A DNA stretch of 64,000 nt from Achromobacter dolens (GCF_902859745.1 NZ_CADIJW010000005.1:1-64000); one strand, 5' to 3'. Counted from the first letter of the stretch, positions 45,343 through 55,495 are shown. A program made the numbers and translations. The notes: generated by a model from the sequence alone, not told the origin.

Positions 45343-46475
45343 AGCGTCTCGGCCTAATCCTGCTGCGCGTCTTCACGGCCTTCGACTGGCCGCTGCTGGC
45401 GATCCTGATGATGTTCGCCGCGCTCGGCCTGACCGTCATGCATTCGGCGGTGGGCGGCACCGACTGGCGCTTTGCCGAGCAGTCGCGCAATTTCATCATC
45501 GCCTTCTTCGCCATGTGGACCATGGCCCTGATCCCGCCCAAGTGGCTGATGAAGCTGGCGCTGCCGTTCTACGTGGTCGGCGTGGTGCTGCTGCTGGGCG
45601 TGGAATTCTTTGGCGAGACCAGCAAGGGCGCTACGCGTTGGCTCAACCTGGGCGTGACCCGCATCCAGCCGTCCGAGATGATGAAGATCGCCGTGCCCAT
45701 GATGCTGGCCTGGTACTTCCAGCGCCACGAGGGCGCGGTCCGCATCCGCGACTTCCTGGCCGCCGCCGCGATGCTGGCGGCCCCTTTCGGCCTGATCGTG
45801 CTGCAACCCGACCTGGGCACCGCGCTGCTGGTGTTCGGCGCCGGTTTCTTCGTCATCTACTTCGCCGGCCTCTCATTCAAGCTGCTGGTCCCGGTCATGC
45901 TGGCCGGCATCATCGGCATCGGCACGCTGGTGTACTACGAAGACCAGTTATGCGAACCGGACGTCAACTGGGTGGTGCTGCACGACTACCAGAAGCACCG
46001 CGTCTGCACGCTGCTCAACCCCAGTTCCGACCCGCTCGGCAAGGGCTTCCACACGATCCAGTCGATGATCGCGGTGGGCTCGGGCGGCGTCTACGGCAAG
46101 GGTTACATGAAGGGCACGCAGACCCATCTGGACTTCATTCCCGAACGCACGACCGACTTCATCTTCGCCGTCTACGCCGAGGAATTCGGCCTGTACGGCG
46201 GCATCGCCATCCTGGTGCTGTACGGCCTGATGATGGCCCGCGGCCTGACCATCGCTTCGCGCGCGTCATCGCAGTTCGGGCGGTTGCTGTCCGGGGCGTT
46301 GACGATGATGCTGTTCATCTATGTATTTGTGAACGTGGGTATGGTGACGGGGATTCTGCCTGTGGTCGGGGTGCCATTGCCGTTCATGAGCTATGGGGGG
46401 ACGGCCCTGTTCACCATGGGGATCGCGTTTGGGATCATGATGAGCATTAGTCGGCATCGGTCGGTCAAGAGCTGA
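45339..46475 (+). CDS. rodA: Peptidoglycan glycosyltransferase RodA (MrdB)
   Basis: A 378-residue SEDS-family membrane glycosyltransferase with ten predicted helices that polymerises glycan strands for the elongasome with PBP2. FFGETSKGATRWLNLGVTRIQPSE contains the family's GATRW-type core; LQPDLGTALLVFGAGFFVIYFAG, FIPERTTDFIFAVYAEEFG and PLPFMSYGGTALFTMGIAFG are hallmarks. It is the last gene of the operon. Copy C of the long-stem repeat begins 19 bases after its stop and may act as the transcript end. Confidence 0.96.
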   Translation: MKRLGLILLRVFTAFDWPLLAILMMFAALGLTVMHSAVGGTDWRFAEQSRNFIIAFFAMWTMALIPPKWLMKLALPFYVVGVVLLLGVEFFGETSKGATRWLNLGVTRIQPSEMMKIAVPMMLAWYFQRHEGAVRIRDFLAAAAMLAAPFGLIVLQPDLGTALLVFGAGFFVIYFAGLSFKLLVPVMLAGIIGIGTLVYYEDQLCEPDVNWVVLHDYQKHRVCTLLNPSSDPLGKGFHTIQSMIAVGSGGVYGKGYMKGTQTHLDFIPERTTDFIFAVYAEEFGLYGGIAILVLYGLMMARGLTIASRASSQFGRLLSGALTMMLFIYVFVNVGMVTGILPVVGVPLPFMSYGGTALFTMGIAFGIMMSISRHRSVKS

Positions 46476-46493
46476 TTTTTTCTTCGTAGGCCG

Positions 46494-46651
46494 CCCGGGG
46501 CGGTGGGCGCACGGGTGGGCGCGCCTACGATTGCGGTCCGGAGCGTTCGCTCCGGACTTCCCCGTCCTCAACCTCGTCCGCCTTCGGCTCCCTACGGTTT
46601 CCGTCGGGCGCATCTGAACGGCGCGCCCCCCCGTGCGCCCACCGCCCCGGG
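46494..46651. repeat. Long-stem repeat, copy C (94-nt core, 32-bp stem), inverted orientation
   Basis: Arms 46494-46525 and 46620-46651 pair at 31 of 32 positions and enclose a core of exactly 94 bases (46526-46619). Read on the - strand, the core matches copy A at 86/94 positions, including the palindrome with GTCCGGAGCG arms. The arm sequence (starting CCCGGGGCGG) is unlike the arms of copies A and B. It follows rodA directly. Confidence 0.85.
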
Positions 46652-46721
46652 CTACCGGTGTCGAGGAATGTGACGCTGCTGCAGCGTGGGGTAAGGAGAG
46701 AGTCTTGCGTCGCCCGCCGAT

Positions 46722-46743
46722 GATGGCCGCGCGGGCGGCCATC
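46722..46743. repeat. Hairpin accompanying copy C
   Basis: GATGGCCGC (46722-46730) and GCGGCCATC (46735-46743) pair around a four-base loop. The GGCCGC/GCGGCC centre is the same as in the hairpin block that precedes copies A and B, and it lies on the corresponding side once orientation is considered. Confidence 0.5.
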
Positions 46744-46840
46744 AACGGCATACATGGTGTCTGGCGTCGGGGCGGGGTTCGCTGCGCGTGGGTGACGAGT
46801 GGGGTTCTGATAACTCCGCATGGTCAGGGGAGGGGCGGTG

Positions 46841-46895
46841 GTGGTCGGCGCGGCGTAGAACGTATTGCGCGTGACGGACCTCTCGCGCCGACCAC
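46841..46895. repeat. Additional long inverted repeat with 31-base centre
   Basis: Perfect 12-base arms GTGGTCGGCGCG (46841-46852) and its complement (46884-46895) flank 31 bases unrelated to the 94-nt core. It lies between copies C and B. It may be a decayed or different member of the same class of structure. The rest of 46652-46959 shows no credible gene. Confidence 0.55.
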
Positions 46896-46959
46896 GCCGA
46901 TGAACATCACACGTCCCTCACCAGCGGCTACGCCGCCACCCCCTCGACGTTTCCACATC

Positions 46960-47252
46960 GCGTAAGCCCAAAAAGGCCGCCCGCGCGGCCGGCTTTGGGC
47001 GGGCCCCGCAAGATCCTCCCCTCCATTCCAGTCGTTGGCAAAAACGCCAAGCACACTGCTCGTCCCTGCAATGGCGAAACCAAGACGACGTGAGCCCGTT
47101 GCGTTGGCGGGCGGGGGCGGCGGGGCGTGTAGATGCGCCCGAGGGAAACCGTAGGGAGCCGAAGGCGTACGAGGTTGACAACGGGGCAGTCCGGAGCGAA
47201 CGCTCCGGACCGCAATCGTAGCCCCGCCGCCCCCGCCCGCCAACGCAACGGG
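46960..47252. repeat. Long-stem repeat, copy B (94-nt core, 32-bp stem) with leading hairpin
   Basis: Same architecture and orientation as copy A. A hairpin block (46960 to about 47016) is nearly identical to that at 23848. A partly similar middle follows. Then come arms 47095-47126 and 47221-47252, perfectly complementary over 32 positions, around core 47127-47220. The core differs from copy A at three positions. Beyond the stem a TGAG/CTCA pairing resumes after a three-base bulge. It lies 51 bases from the stop of the convergent Ldh-family gene. Confidence 0.85.
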
Positions 47253-47303
47253 CGGCTCAAGAACCCCTGAGCCGCCCGCAAAAACAACCGTAAACACAAA
47301 CCC

Positions 47304-48353
47304 TCAAGGCAACGCTTCAGGCACCCCTAAGTCCGCGGCCAGCTTCTTCAACCCCTCCCAGATGGGAGGCGCGAATTCCAGCGACTCCGCGTTCAGCTCG
47401 CGGTTGCGGGCTTCGTACTCGCCCGGATACTGGACGCCGTCCACGCCCGGTTGCGGCGGGCAGGCATGCAGGTAGTCGATGAACGCGCCCACTTCCATCG
47501 AGCGCCAGTCCGTATTGAAGTCCACCTGCGGATCCAGCAGCAGCGCGAACATGTTGTTCGTCGCCACCCCGTTGCGCGGATGCTCCGGCTGGATCGTGCC
47601 GCCGCCGGACAGCACGCCCGCCAGCAGCTCGGCCACCAGGCCCATCGCGTAACCCTTGTGGCCGCCGAACGGCAGCAGGGCGCCCGGCGGATCGGTGAAC
47701 AGCGCGCCCGGATCCGTGGTCGGGTTGCCCTGCGCATCGATCAGCGACCCCGGAGGCGCCTGCTCGCCCTTGGCCGCCAGCACGCGCGCCTTGTTCACCG
47801 CGATCGAGCTGGTCGCCATGTCGACGATGAACGGCGGGCGGCCGCCCGGCAGCGGGCCCGCGAAGCACAGCGGATTGGTCGTCAGGCAGGCGCGCGCGCC
47901 GCCGAACGGCGCCACCGTGGGGGCGCGGTTGATTACGTTGGTGAAGGCCAGCAGGATCAGGCCCTTGGCCGCCACCATCTCGCCGTAATGGCCCATGCGG
48001 CCCAGGTGATGGCTGCGGCGCAGCGTCAGGATGCACTGGCCGTGCTCCTGCGTGCGCTCGATGGCCTTCTCGATCACGACCTTGCCGATGTACTGGCCCA
48101 GGCCGTTGTGGCCGTCGTAGGCCAGCATGGCGCCACGGTCGTTGAGCAGCTCGGGGCGGCCGTCGGCCTGCGCCAGGCCTTCGCCCAGCACACGCCGGTA
48201 GTTGGTCAGGATCGACAGGCCGTGGCTGGTGTAGCCGACCCGGTCGGACTCCACCAGGTGCTCGGCCACGTCGCGGGCGATGTCTTCCGGCACGCCTTGC
48301 GCCATCAGCACGCGGCGACCGTATTCATTGGCTTGGGCAATGGAGATCTTCAT
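47304..48353 (-). CDS. Ldh-family NAD(P)-dependent 2-hydroxyacid dehydrogenase
   Basis: A 349-residue enzyme of the malate/L-lactate/ureidoglycolate dehydrogenase (type 2) family, which has its own fold unrelated to classical LDH. RRSHHLGRMGHYGEMVA (catalytic His), TNPLCFAGP, PPFIVDMATSSIAVNKAR and PFGGHKGYAMGLVAELLAG are characteristic. The 2-hydroxyacid is not evident. It is 12 bases after a dicarboxylate-type (DASS) transporter gene, suggesting uptake and oxidation of a hydroxy-dicarboxylate. Confidence 0.87.
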   Translation of the reverse strand: MKISIAQANEYGRRVLMAQGVPEDIARDVAEHLVESDRVGYTSHGLSILTNYRRVLGEGLAQADGRPELLNDRGAMLAYDGHNGLGQYIGKVVIEKAIERTQEHGQCILTLRRSHHLGRMGHYGEMVAAKGLILLAFTNVINRAPTVAPFGGARACLTTNPLCFAGPLPGGRPPFIVDMATSSIAVNKARVLAAKGEQAPPGSLIDAQGNPTTDPGALFTDPPGALLPFGGHKGYAMGLVAELLAGVLSGGGTIQPEHPRNGVATNNMFALLLDPQVDFNTDWRSMEVGAFIDYLHACPPQPGVDGVQYPGEYEARNRELNAESLEFAPPIWEGLKKLAADLGVPEALP

Positions 48354-48365
48354 GATGCGACCTCC

Positions 48366-49859
48366 TTACAGCCAGCCGAGCCAGCGCCAGTAGGTCATGC
48401 CCATCAGCATCATCAGCGCATAGCCGATGACGGTGACCAGGATGCCGACCTTGGCGAACTGCTTGGCGTTGAAGGTTTCCGTGCCCAGGCACACCATGTT
48501 CTGCGGCGCGTTGATCGGCAGGATGAAGCCATAGCTCACCACGAAGCCCAGCAGCATGGTCATGCCCAGGCGGCTGAAGTCGCCCGGCAGCGTGGCCAGC
48601 ACCGAGATCAGGATCGGCAGCATCGCCGAGGTCAGCGCGGTGGCGCTGGCGAACCCCAGGTGGATGATGATCAGGAAGGCCGACAGGATCGCGAAGATGG
48701 CCAGCGGGCCGAGGTGGTCCAGACCCGTGTGCGCCACCACCTGGTTGCCCAGCCACTGGCCGGCCTGCGTGGTCAGCAACGCGGTGCCCAGGCTGATGCC
48801 GACGCCGAACACGATCACGGTGCCCCATGGAATGCGCGATTGCACGTCTTTCCACGTCATCACGCCAAAGCGCGGCAGCAGCAACAGGACCAGGCCGAAG
48901 TAGGTGGTCGAGGTGGTGTCGAACTTGTGCAGCTTGCCTTCGGTCGACCAGAACAGCAGCAGCATGACCGATACGGCCATCAGGCGCTTTTGCGCGCCCG
49001 TCATCGGGCCAAGCTCGAGCAGCGATTTCTCGACGGCTTCCTTGCCCCCCGCGATGCTGTCGCTCTCCGGCGGCAGCAGCTTGAGCACGATGATGATCAG
49101 CACGGCCGACATGATCAGCGACCACGGTGCGCCCGCGATCAGCCAGTCCGACCAGGCCACGCGCTGGCCCAGCATCTTTTCCATGAAGCCGACGGTCAGC
49201 AGGTTCTGCGCGGCGGCGGTCTGGATGCCGACGTTCCAGATGCTGGTGGCCTGCGCCACGATGATCATGATGCCGGCGGCGATGTTCGAGCGCTTGTCCA
49301 CGCCGAAGGCCGCGATCACGCCCATCATGATGGGCACCACGGCGGCGCTGCGGGCGGTCGCGCTGGGCACCACCAGGCTCAGCACGATGGTCACCGCGAT
49401 ACATCCGATCAGGATGCGGCGCGTGCTGGTGCCGACCTTGGACAGCGTCACCAGCGCGATGCGCCGGTCCAGCCCGGTGAAGGTCATGGCCGCGGCGATG
49501 AACAGGGCGCCGGTGACCAGCGCGAGCGCCGAGTTGGCAAAGCCGGTCAAGGCCATGCTGATGGCAGCCGAGGTGCCGTACAGCACCTGCGGATCCTTGA
49601 TGGTGGGCGCGGTGCCCAGCAGGAAGGCCATCAGCGTCGTGATCATGATCGCGCTGGCTTCGTAGGACACGGCTTCCGTGATCCACACCACCACCGCGAA
49701 GGCCAGGATGGCCAGCATGCGATGCCCTGCGACCGGCAGGTCGGCGGGCAGCGGCAGCATCAGCACGCCGATCATGACGATGAAGCCGGCGACCAGGCCG
49801 ATCGGGATTTTTGTTTTCTTGGGGGCTTGCGAGGCAGGGACGGCGGTTTCCGCAGTCAT
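48366..49859 (-). CDS. DASS/SLC13 family anion symporter
   Basis: A 497-residue inner-membrane transporter with about 12 hydrophobic segments, of the divalent anion:Na+ symporter family (di- and tricarboxylates, sulfate). VVWITEAVSYEASAIMITTLM and FVVSYGFILPINAPQNMVCLG (the second substrate loop) are family features. The second Met (49859) is preferred because GGAG lies six bases before it; the first Met at 49865 abuts that site. It forms a two-gene operon with the dehydrogenase downstream. Confidence 0.87.
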   Translation of the reverse strand: MTAETAVPASQAPKKTKIPIGLVAGFIVMIGVLMLPLPADLPVAGHRMLAILAFAVVVWITEAVSYEASAIMITTLMAFLLGTAPTIKDPQVLYGTSAAISMALTGFANSALALVTGALFIAAAMTFTGLDRRIALVTLSKVGTSTRRILIGCIAVTIVLSLVVPSATARSAAVVPIMMGVIAAFGVDKRSNIAAGIMIIVAQATSIWNVGIQTAAAQNLLTVGFMEKMLGQRVAWSDWLIAGAPWSLIMSAVLIIIVLKLLPPESDSIAGGKEAVEKSLLELGPMTGAQKRLMAVSVMLLLFWSTEGKLHKFDTTSTTYFGLVLLLLPRFGVMTWKDVQSRIPWGTVIVFGVGISLGTALLTTQAGQWLGNQVVAHTGLDHLGPLAIFAILSAFLIIIHLGFASATALTSAMLPILISVLATLPGDFSRLGMTMLLGFVVSYGFILPINAPQNMVCLGTETFNAKQFAKVGILVTVIGYALMMLMGMTYWRWLGWL

Positions 49860-50144
49860 ATCCATCTCCGGTTGAGGTCAAACTGACGGCGCCTCGTTGC
49901 CAAGCCTTGGCTGGTGCAGAACGAAGTGCCGACGCTACAGAATGATCGTGACGGCATTAAGGAAAACCCGTATTGATAGATGTCAATTTGGGGGACAATC
50001 GTGCTTGTCGGAAAACCGATCCGGAGATTATGCTCGTCGGCTGCCGAAAATCGCAACCCTGCGACTGTTGCATAAAAACAAACAAATGCAGGGATCGCAG
50101 TCGCACAAGACCGCTAATTCGTTCGTGTTATGACGCGAATAAGG

Positions 50145-50720
50145 TCAACCCAGCGCCAGGCGCAACTGTTCGTCCAGGTGCTGTGTGGGTAACACGCGCC
50201 AGCCGCTCTGGGCGTAGCGCAGCCATCGGCCCAGCACCAGGTGCGTCAGCAGGCTTGCGTGCGCGGCCACGTTGGCCTCGGGCGGCAGGCCGCCATCGCT
50301 GACGGCGATGCGCAGCGATTGCTTCAACGACGCCTCGATGCGGTCGTTGATGTGGTTGATCCGTTCCTGCAGGCGATTGTCCTCCGTGACCAGGGCGTCC
50401 CCGGTCAGCACCCGCGTCATGCCCTTGTTGCGTTCCGAGAACGTGAGCAGCATCGATACCGTCTGGTGGGCCTGCGACAGGCCGTAGGGCTCGGCGGTCG
50501 CGATCTGGTTCACCAGCGTGAAGATGCTGGTCTCGATGAACTCGATCAATCCCTCGAACATCTGCGCCTTGCTGGCGAAGTGCCGGTACAACGCGGCTTC
50601 CGAGACTGCCAGGCGCGCGGCCAGCGCCGCCGTGGTGATGCGCGAAGCGTGCGGCTGCTCCAGCATTTCGGCCAGGGTCTGCAGAATCTGGGTCTTGCGC
50701 TCGCCGGGTTTGCTCGCCAT
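50145..50720 (-). CDS. slmA: Nucleoid occlusion factor SlmA (TetR fold)
   Basis: A 191-residue TetR-family protein. The N-terminal region ILQTLAEMLEQPHASRITTAALAARLAVSEAALYRHFASKAQMF and ERNKGMTRVLTGDALVTEDNRLQERIN closely follow SlmA, which binds chromosomal sites and blocks FtsZ assembly over the nucleoid. The length is near E. coli SlmA (198). It sits 46 bases after the argB-HAD pair; a 285-base spacer to the DASS gene shows no other gene. Confidence 0.87.
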   Translation of the reverse strand: MASKPGERKTQILQTLAEMLEQPHASRITTAALAARLAVSEAALYRHFASKAQMFEGLIEFIETSIFTLVNQIATAEPYGLSQAHQTVSMLLTFSERNKGMTRVLTGDALVTEDNRLQERINHINDRIEASLKQSLRIAVSDGGLPPEANVAAHASLLTHLVLGRWLRYAQSGWRVLPTQHLDEQLRLALG

Positions 50721-50765
50721 GGACGGGTCTGGTGTTACGCAGGCAGGGGGTGGGAGAGGAGGGCG

Positions 50766-51511
50766 CTAGCCCCGCAAGGGACGCCGGCGCAGCAGCAGAT
50801 CACTGACGCAGTTTACCCGCAAGTCGACGTACGACGGTCGCTGCGCGCGGCCCCGTCCGAACGGCGTGCCGGGATGGAATACGTGCACCGTGCGCAGTCC
50901 GGCGCGACGGGCGCCGCGCAGGTTTGCAAGCGTGTCTTCGACCAGCACCGCCTGGCGCGCCGGCACGCCTTCGCGCGCCAGCACGTGGCGCAGCAGGGCG
51001 GGTGAAGGCTTGGGACGGAATTCGCCGTGCAGCCGCATGTGCTCGATGGCCCACAGGCTGTCGAACTGTCGCAGGATGCCCAGCCGCCGCAGCACGGCGC
51101 GCGCGTAATGCAGCGGCGCGTTGGTCAGCAGCACCTTGCGGCCCGGCAACTGCCGCAGCTTGTAGGCCAGCGCCTTCTCGGCGCGCACCAGCGGGTTGAC
51201 ATCGAAGTCGTGGCTGCGGTGCAGGAAGGCGTGCGGATCGATGCCATGGTTGCGCACCATGCCGATCATCGTCGCGCCGTAGCGCTGCCAGTATTGCTTG
51301 CGCACGGCGTTGGCGGTATCGACGTCCACGTCCAGCGCCTCGGCCACGGCCATGGTCATGCCGTGATCGATCTGCGGAAAGATGGCGTGCGAGGTGTCGT
51401 GGAGCGTGTTGTCCAGGTCAAACAACCACAGGCGCCCGGGGGCGCCTGTGGCGGTGCGGCGCGAGCGGCGCTGGCGCACCGCCGGCCGCAGCAGGGTGCG
51501 CAGCGCTCGCA

Positions 51512-51512
<1 letters not shown>
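50766..51512 (-). CDS. HAD-superfamily pyrimidine 5'-nucleotidase-like phosphatase
   Basis: A 248-residue haloacid-dehalogenase-fold phosphatase. Motif I FDLDNTLHDTS (nucleophile Asp), motif II VLLTNAPLHYAR, motif III Lys in RPKPSPALLRHV and motif IV VLVEDTLANLRGA are intact. The length and helical cap resemble the pyrimidine 5'-nucleotidase (SDT1/YjjG-like) group. Its ATG shares one base with the argB stop (TGATG at 51510-51514), so it is coupled to argB. The Arg-rich first 25 residues precede the fold. Confidence 0.83.
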
Positions 51513-52748
<1,236 letters not shown>

Positions 52749-53537
52749 ATGCGTTTGAATTTCGTCCGTTCCGCCCTGGTGGCGTCGGCCCTGCTGGTGG
52801 CGGCCACCGCCGCCCACGCCGAAAAGATCGTCGTCGGCGCCACCCAGGTGCCGCACGCCGAGATCCTGGAAGTGGTCAAGCCGCAACTGGCCAAGGAAGG
52901 CGTGGAACTCGACATCAAGGTCTTCAACGACTACGTCCAGCCCAACCTGCAACTGGCTGACAAGCAGCTCGACGCCAACTTCTTCCAGCACAAGCCGTAC
53001 CTGGACACCTTCAACAAGGACCGCAAGGCCACGCTGGTGCCGGTCGCCCTGGTGCACGTCGAACCCTTCGGCGGCTACTCCAAGAAGATCAAGACCCTGG
53101 CCGAACTGAAGGACGGCGCCACCGTCGCCATCCCGAACGACCCCTCCAACGGCGGCCGCGCGCTGGTGCTGCTGCAGAAGCAGGGCGTCATCAAGCTGAA
53201 GGATCCGTCCAACATCCTGGCGACCGCCGCCGATGTGGTCGAGAACCCCAAGAAGCTGAAGTTCCGCGAACTCGAAGCCGCGATGCTGCCGCGCTCGCTG
53301 GACGACGTCGACCTGGCCCTGATCAACACCAACTACGCGCTCGAAGCCGGCCTGGTGCCGACCAAGGACGCGCTGTTCATCGAAGGCGCCGATTCGCCCT
53401 ACGCCAACATCCTGGTGACCCGCGCCGACAACAAGGACGCGCCGGGCATCAAGAAGCTGGTCAACGCGCTGCACTCGCCCGAGGTGAAGAAGTTCATCCT
53501 CGACAAGTACAAAGGCGCCGTGGTGCCGGCGTTCTGA
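52749..53537 (+). CDS. metQ: MetQ/NlpA-family substrate-binding protein
   Basis: A 262-residue periplasmic binding protein of the methionine ABC importer family: signal peptide ending AAHAE (about 24), then KIVVGATQVPHAEILEVVKPQL, QPNLQLADKQLDANFFQHKPYLD and ALINTNYALEAGL. Unlike E. coli MetQ there is no lipobox Cys, so it should be soluble. No metN or metI gene is adjacent, so partner genes must be elsewhere or the protein serves another purpose. A terminator follows. Confidence 0.88.
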   Translation: MRLNFVRSALVASALLVAATAAHAEKIVVGATQVPHAEILEVVKPQLAKEGVELDIKVFNDYVQPNLQLADKQLDANFFQHKPYLDTFNKDRKATLVPVALVHVEPFGGYSKKIKTLAELKDGATVAIPNDPSNGGRALVLLQKQGVIKLKDPSNILATAADVVENPKKLKFRELEAAMLPRSLDDVDLALINTNYALEAGLVPTKDALFIEGADSPYANILVTRADNKDAPGIKKLVNALHSPEVKKFILDKYKGAVVPAF

Positions 53538-53565
53538 TCGCGACGCGGGCCTGATTCCCCGCCAA

Positions 53566-53596
53566 GGCCGCCCGCTCATGCGGGCGGTTTCTTTTT
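53566..53596 (+). terminator. Rho-independent terminator after metQ
   Basis: CCGCCCGC (53568-53575) and GCGGGCGG (53580-53587) with a TCAT loop, followed by a T-rich run to 53596. Confidence 0.88.
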
Positions 53597-53613
53597 GCAG
53601 GCCAGGCCGCGGC

Positions 53614-53644
53614 CAAATGAAAACCGCCCGACAGGCGGGCGGTT
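53614..53644 (-). terminator. Terminator of the tlpA-side operon
   Basis: AACCGCCCG (53622-53630) pairs with CGGGCGGTT (53636-53644) around five bases; read leftward it is followed by TTTTCATTT. It ends the leftward cluster from yraN to the thioredoxin-like gene. Confidence 0.82.
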
Positions 53645-53670
53645 CATGGTGGCGGCAAAGGGGACCGGGA

Positions 53671-54165
53671 TCAGCCCGCGGCCAGCGCCTTCTCGACGGT
53701 GGCGTGGAATTCAGCCACGTCGTATTCACCCAGGTAACGCTTGATAATGCGTCCCTGCTTGTCGATCAGGAACGCGGTGGGCGTCAGGCGGATGTCGCCG
53801 AAGGCGCGGGCGATCTCGCCCTTGGTGTCCAGGGCCACCGGGAACGGCAGCTTGCGGCTTTCCTTGAAGTTGAGCACGAAGTTGGGCGGATCGTAGTCCA
53901 TGGCGACAGCGATGGCCTCGTAGCCCTTGCCCGCGTATTCGTTGTAGGCGGAGATCGTCTCGGGCATCTGCTTGACGCAGGTCACGCAACTGGTGGCCCA
54001 GAACTTGACCAGCACCACCTTGCCGCGCAGGTCCTGCATGGAGAAAGTCTTGCCTTCCAGCGTGGTGAAGGTGACATCCGGCGCGGCTTGCGTGGGGCGC
54101 AGGGTGAACCAGGCGCCGATACCGACCGCCACCAGGACGGCCAGGGCTACGATGGCTTTTTTCAT
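53671..54165 (-). CDS. TlpA/ResA-like thioredoxin-fold protein, membrane-anchored
   Basis: A 164-residue protein with one N-terminal hydrophobic segment (AIVALAVLVAVGIGAWFTL), acting as an anchor or signal, and a periplasmic thioredoxin fold with the redox pair in FWATSCVTCVKQMPE. The cis-Pro region is TPTAFLIDKQGRI. Likely reduces disulfides for cytochrome c maturation or defends against oxidants; the partner is unknown. Its start overlaps the dolP stop by four bases, so it is coupled to the dolP cluster. Confidence 0.85.
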   Translation of the reverse strand: MKKAIVALAVLVAVGIGAWFTLRPTQAAPDVTFTTLEGKTFSMQDLRGKVVLVKFWATSCVTCVKQMPETISAYNEYAGKGYEAIAVAMDYDPPNFVLNFKESRKLPFPVALDTKGEIARAFGDIRLTPTAFLIDKQGRIIKRYLGEYDVAEFHATVEKALAAG

Positions 54166-54905
54166 TTGATGGGCATGGCCTCTACGGCACTGCCACCGCT
54201 GGGCGCGCTGCTGCCGCCGCCGGCAGCACTCGTGTCGCTCTCGATGGGGGCCTTGGTTTCGGTGGTGGTCGATTTGCCGCCGCTGTTCGACAGGCGAATC
54301 GCTTCCTCGCGGCTGATGGTCTCGAACAGTTTAACCACCTTTGCGACGCCGCTGAGATCCGCGACCGCGTTGGCGGCGTAGTCGCCCTCGGCCTGCGTCA
54401 CCTTGCCCATCAGGTAGACCACGCTGTGGTCGGTGGTGACGGCGATGGTGCCGGAGGGCACGTACTTGGTGTTGAGCAGGGCGGTCTTGGCTTTGGAGGT
54501 GAGCCAGGTGTCGTTCGAACGCACGCCGAAGGACGCGATCGGGCCCACGGTGAGCTGGTTTATCACCTGCTTGACGTTCTCGACGCTCTGGGCGATGGCG
54601 GTGGCCTGCGACTTGGCTTCCTCGGTGGGCACGTCTCCGGTCAGCAGCAGGTGCCCGCCATAGGCCATGGCGTTGACGCGCGCGGTTTCACCCAGCTTTT
54701 GGGAGATCTGGCTCTGGGCCTTGAAGGCCATGTTCTGGTCTTCGAGCTGGATACCCGAGGTGCGCCGGTCGGTCACGACCACGGCCGTGGTGGCGGCCGC
54801 GCCACCCACGATCAGGGGCGCGCATGCGGACAGCGACAGGGCCGCGCCGGACAGGGCCGCGGCGAGCAGCAGGGGGCGGGCGGCGGTTCTGACGTCTGAA
54901 ATCAT
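54162..54905 (-). CDS. dolP: BON-domain outer-membrane lipoprotein DolP
   Basis: A 247-residue lipoprotein (lipobox LSAC, Cys28) with two BON domains at about 50-115 and 130-200; DRRTSGIQLEDQNM and GHLLLTGDVPTEEAKSQA fit DolP/YraP. DolP binds anionic lipid, supports outer-membrane integrity and localises to the division site. A Ser/Gly-rich tail of about 35 residues is extra. It overlaps diaA upstream and the thioredoxin-like gene downstream by four bases each. The gene order diaA-dolP is the one found in enterics. Confidence 0.87.
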   Translation of the reverse strand: MISDVRTAARPLLLAAALSGAALSLSACAPLIVGGAAATTAVVVTDRRTSGIQLEDQNMAFKAQSQISQKLGETARVNAMAYGGHLLLTGDVPTEEAKSQATAIAQSVENVKQVINQLTVGPIASFGVRSNDTWLTSKAKTALLNTKYVPSGTIAVTTDHSVVYLMGKVTQAEGDYAANAVADLSGVAKVVKLFETISREEAIRLSNSGGKSTTTETKAPIESDTSAAGGGSSAPSGGSAVEAMPIK

Positions 54906-55495
54906 TCGGTGTCTCCAAGCAGAAGAGCGTCAATGCCGTCGCAAAGCGCATGCAACAGCAGTATATGGACTTCCTGGATCCGCATGGTGCGATCGCTGGG
55001 AACACATAGATGGACGTCCATCGGCGTAATGAGTTCCCCCATGACGCCGCCGCCCTTGCCCGTCAAGGCCAGGACGTGCATTTCGCGGCTGGCGGCGGCT
55101 TCCATGGCGCGCACCACATTGGGCGAGTTGCCGCTGGTGGAGATGGCCACCAGCACGTCGCCAGCCTGGCCGAAGGCGTTGACCTGGCGTTCGAAGACTT
55201 CATCGAAGCCGTAGTCGTTGCCGACCGCGGTGAGGATCGAGGTGTCGGTGTTCAGGGCGATGCCGGCCAGGGGCAGGCGTTCGCGTTCGAAGCGGCCCAC
55301 CAGCTCGGCGATGAAATGTTGCGCGTCGGCGGCCGAGCCACCGTTGCCGCAAGCCAGAATCTTGCCGTTGTTGGCCAGGGCGCCAAACAGCACGTCCACC
55401 GCGATCGCCAGCGGCTCGGCCAGCACGTTCATGCTTTGTTCGTACGTGGCCATGGCGTCGCGAAAGTGCGACGTCATTCGAGAGGTCATATCCAT
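54902..55495 (-). CDS. diaA: SIS-domain protein DiaA (GmhA-like)
   Basis: A 197-residue protein with one SIS domain: NGKILACGNGGSAADAQHFIAEL, then VLVAISTSGNSPNVVRAM. In E. coli the homologue next to dolP and yraN is DiaA, which binds DnaA and promotes timely initiation. Sequence alone cannot exclude sedoheptulose-7-phosphate isomerase (GmhA), so the assignment rests on the neighbours. Start: two Met codons (MDM) are close together. The gene ends within the dolP start. Confidence 0.85.
   Translation of the reverse strand: MDMTSRMTSHFRDAMATYEQSMNVLAEPLAIAVDVLFGALANNGKILACGNGGSAADAQHFIAELVGRFERERLPLAGIALNTDTSILTAVGNDYGFDEVFERQVNAFGQAGDVLVAISTSGNSPNVVRAMEAAASREMHVLALTGKGGGVMGELITPMDVHLCVPSDRTMRIQEVHILLLHALCDGIDALLLGDTE

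Noticed and set aside
46633-46965. 110-residue rightward open frame between repeat copies C and B
   Set aside because: It runs through inverted repeats, has Pro/Arg/Gly-rich composition and no binding site.
49897-50133. Short Cys-containing open frames between the DASS gene and slmA
   Set aside because: Two overlapping frames compete, neither has a ribosome binding site or resembles a family; probably promoter DNA of the DASS gene.
54902-55495. Assignment of the SIS-domain gene as lipopolysaccharide heptose isomerase gmhA
   Set aside because: The domain fits both, but the neighbours yraN and dolP are those of diaA and no heptose genes are nearby.
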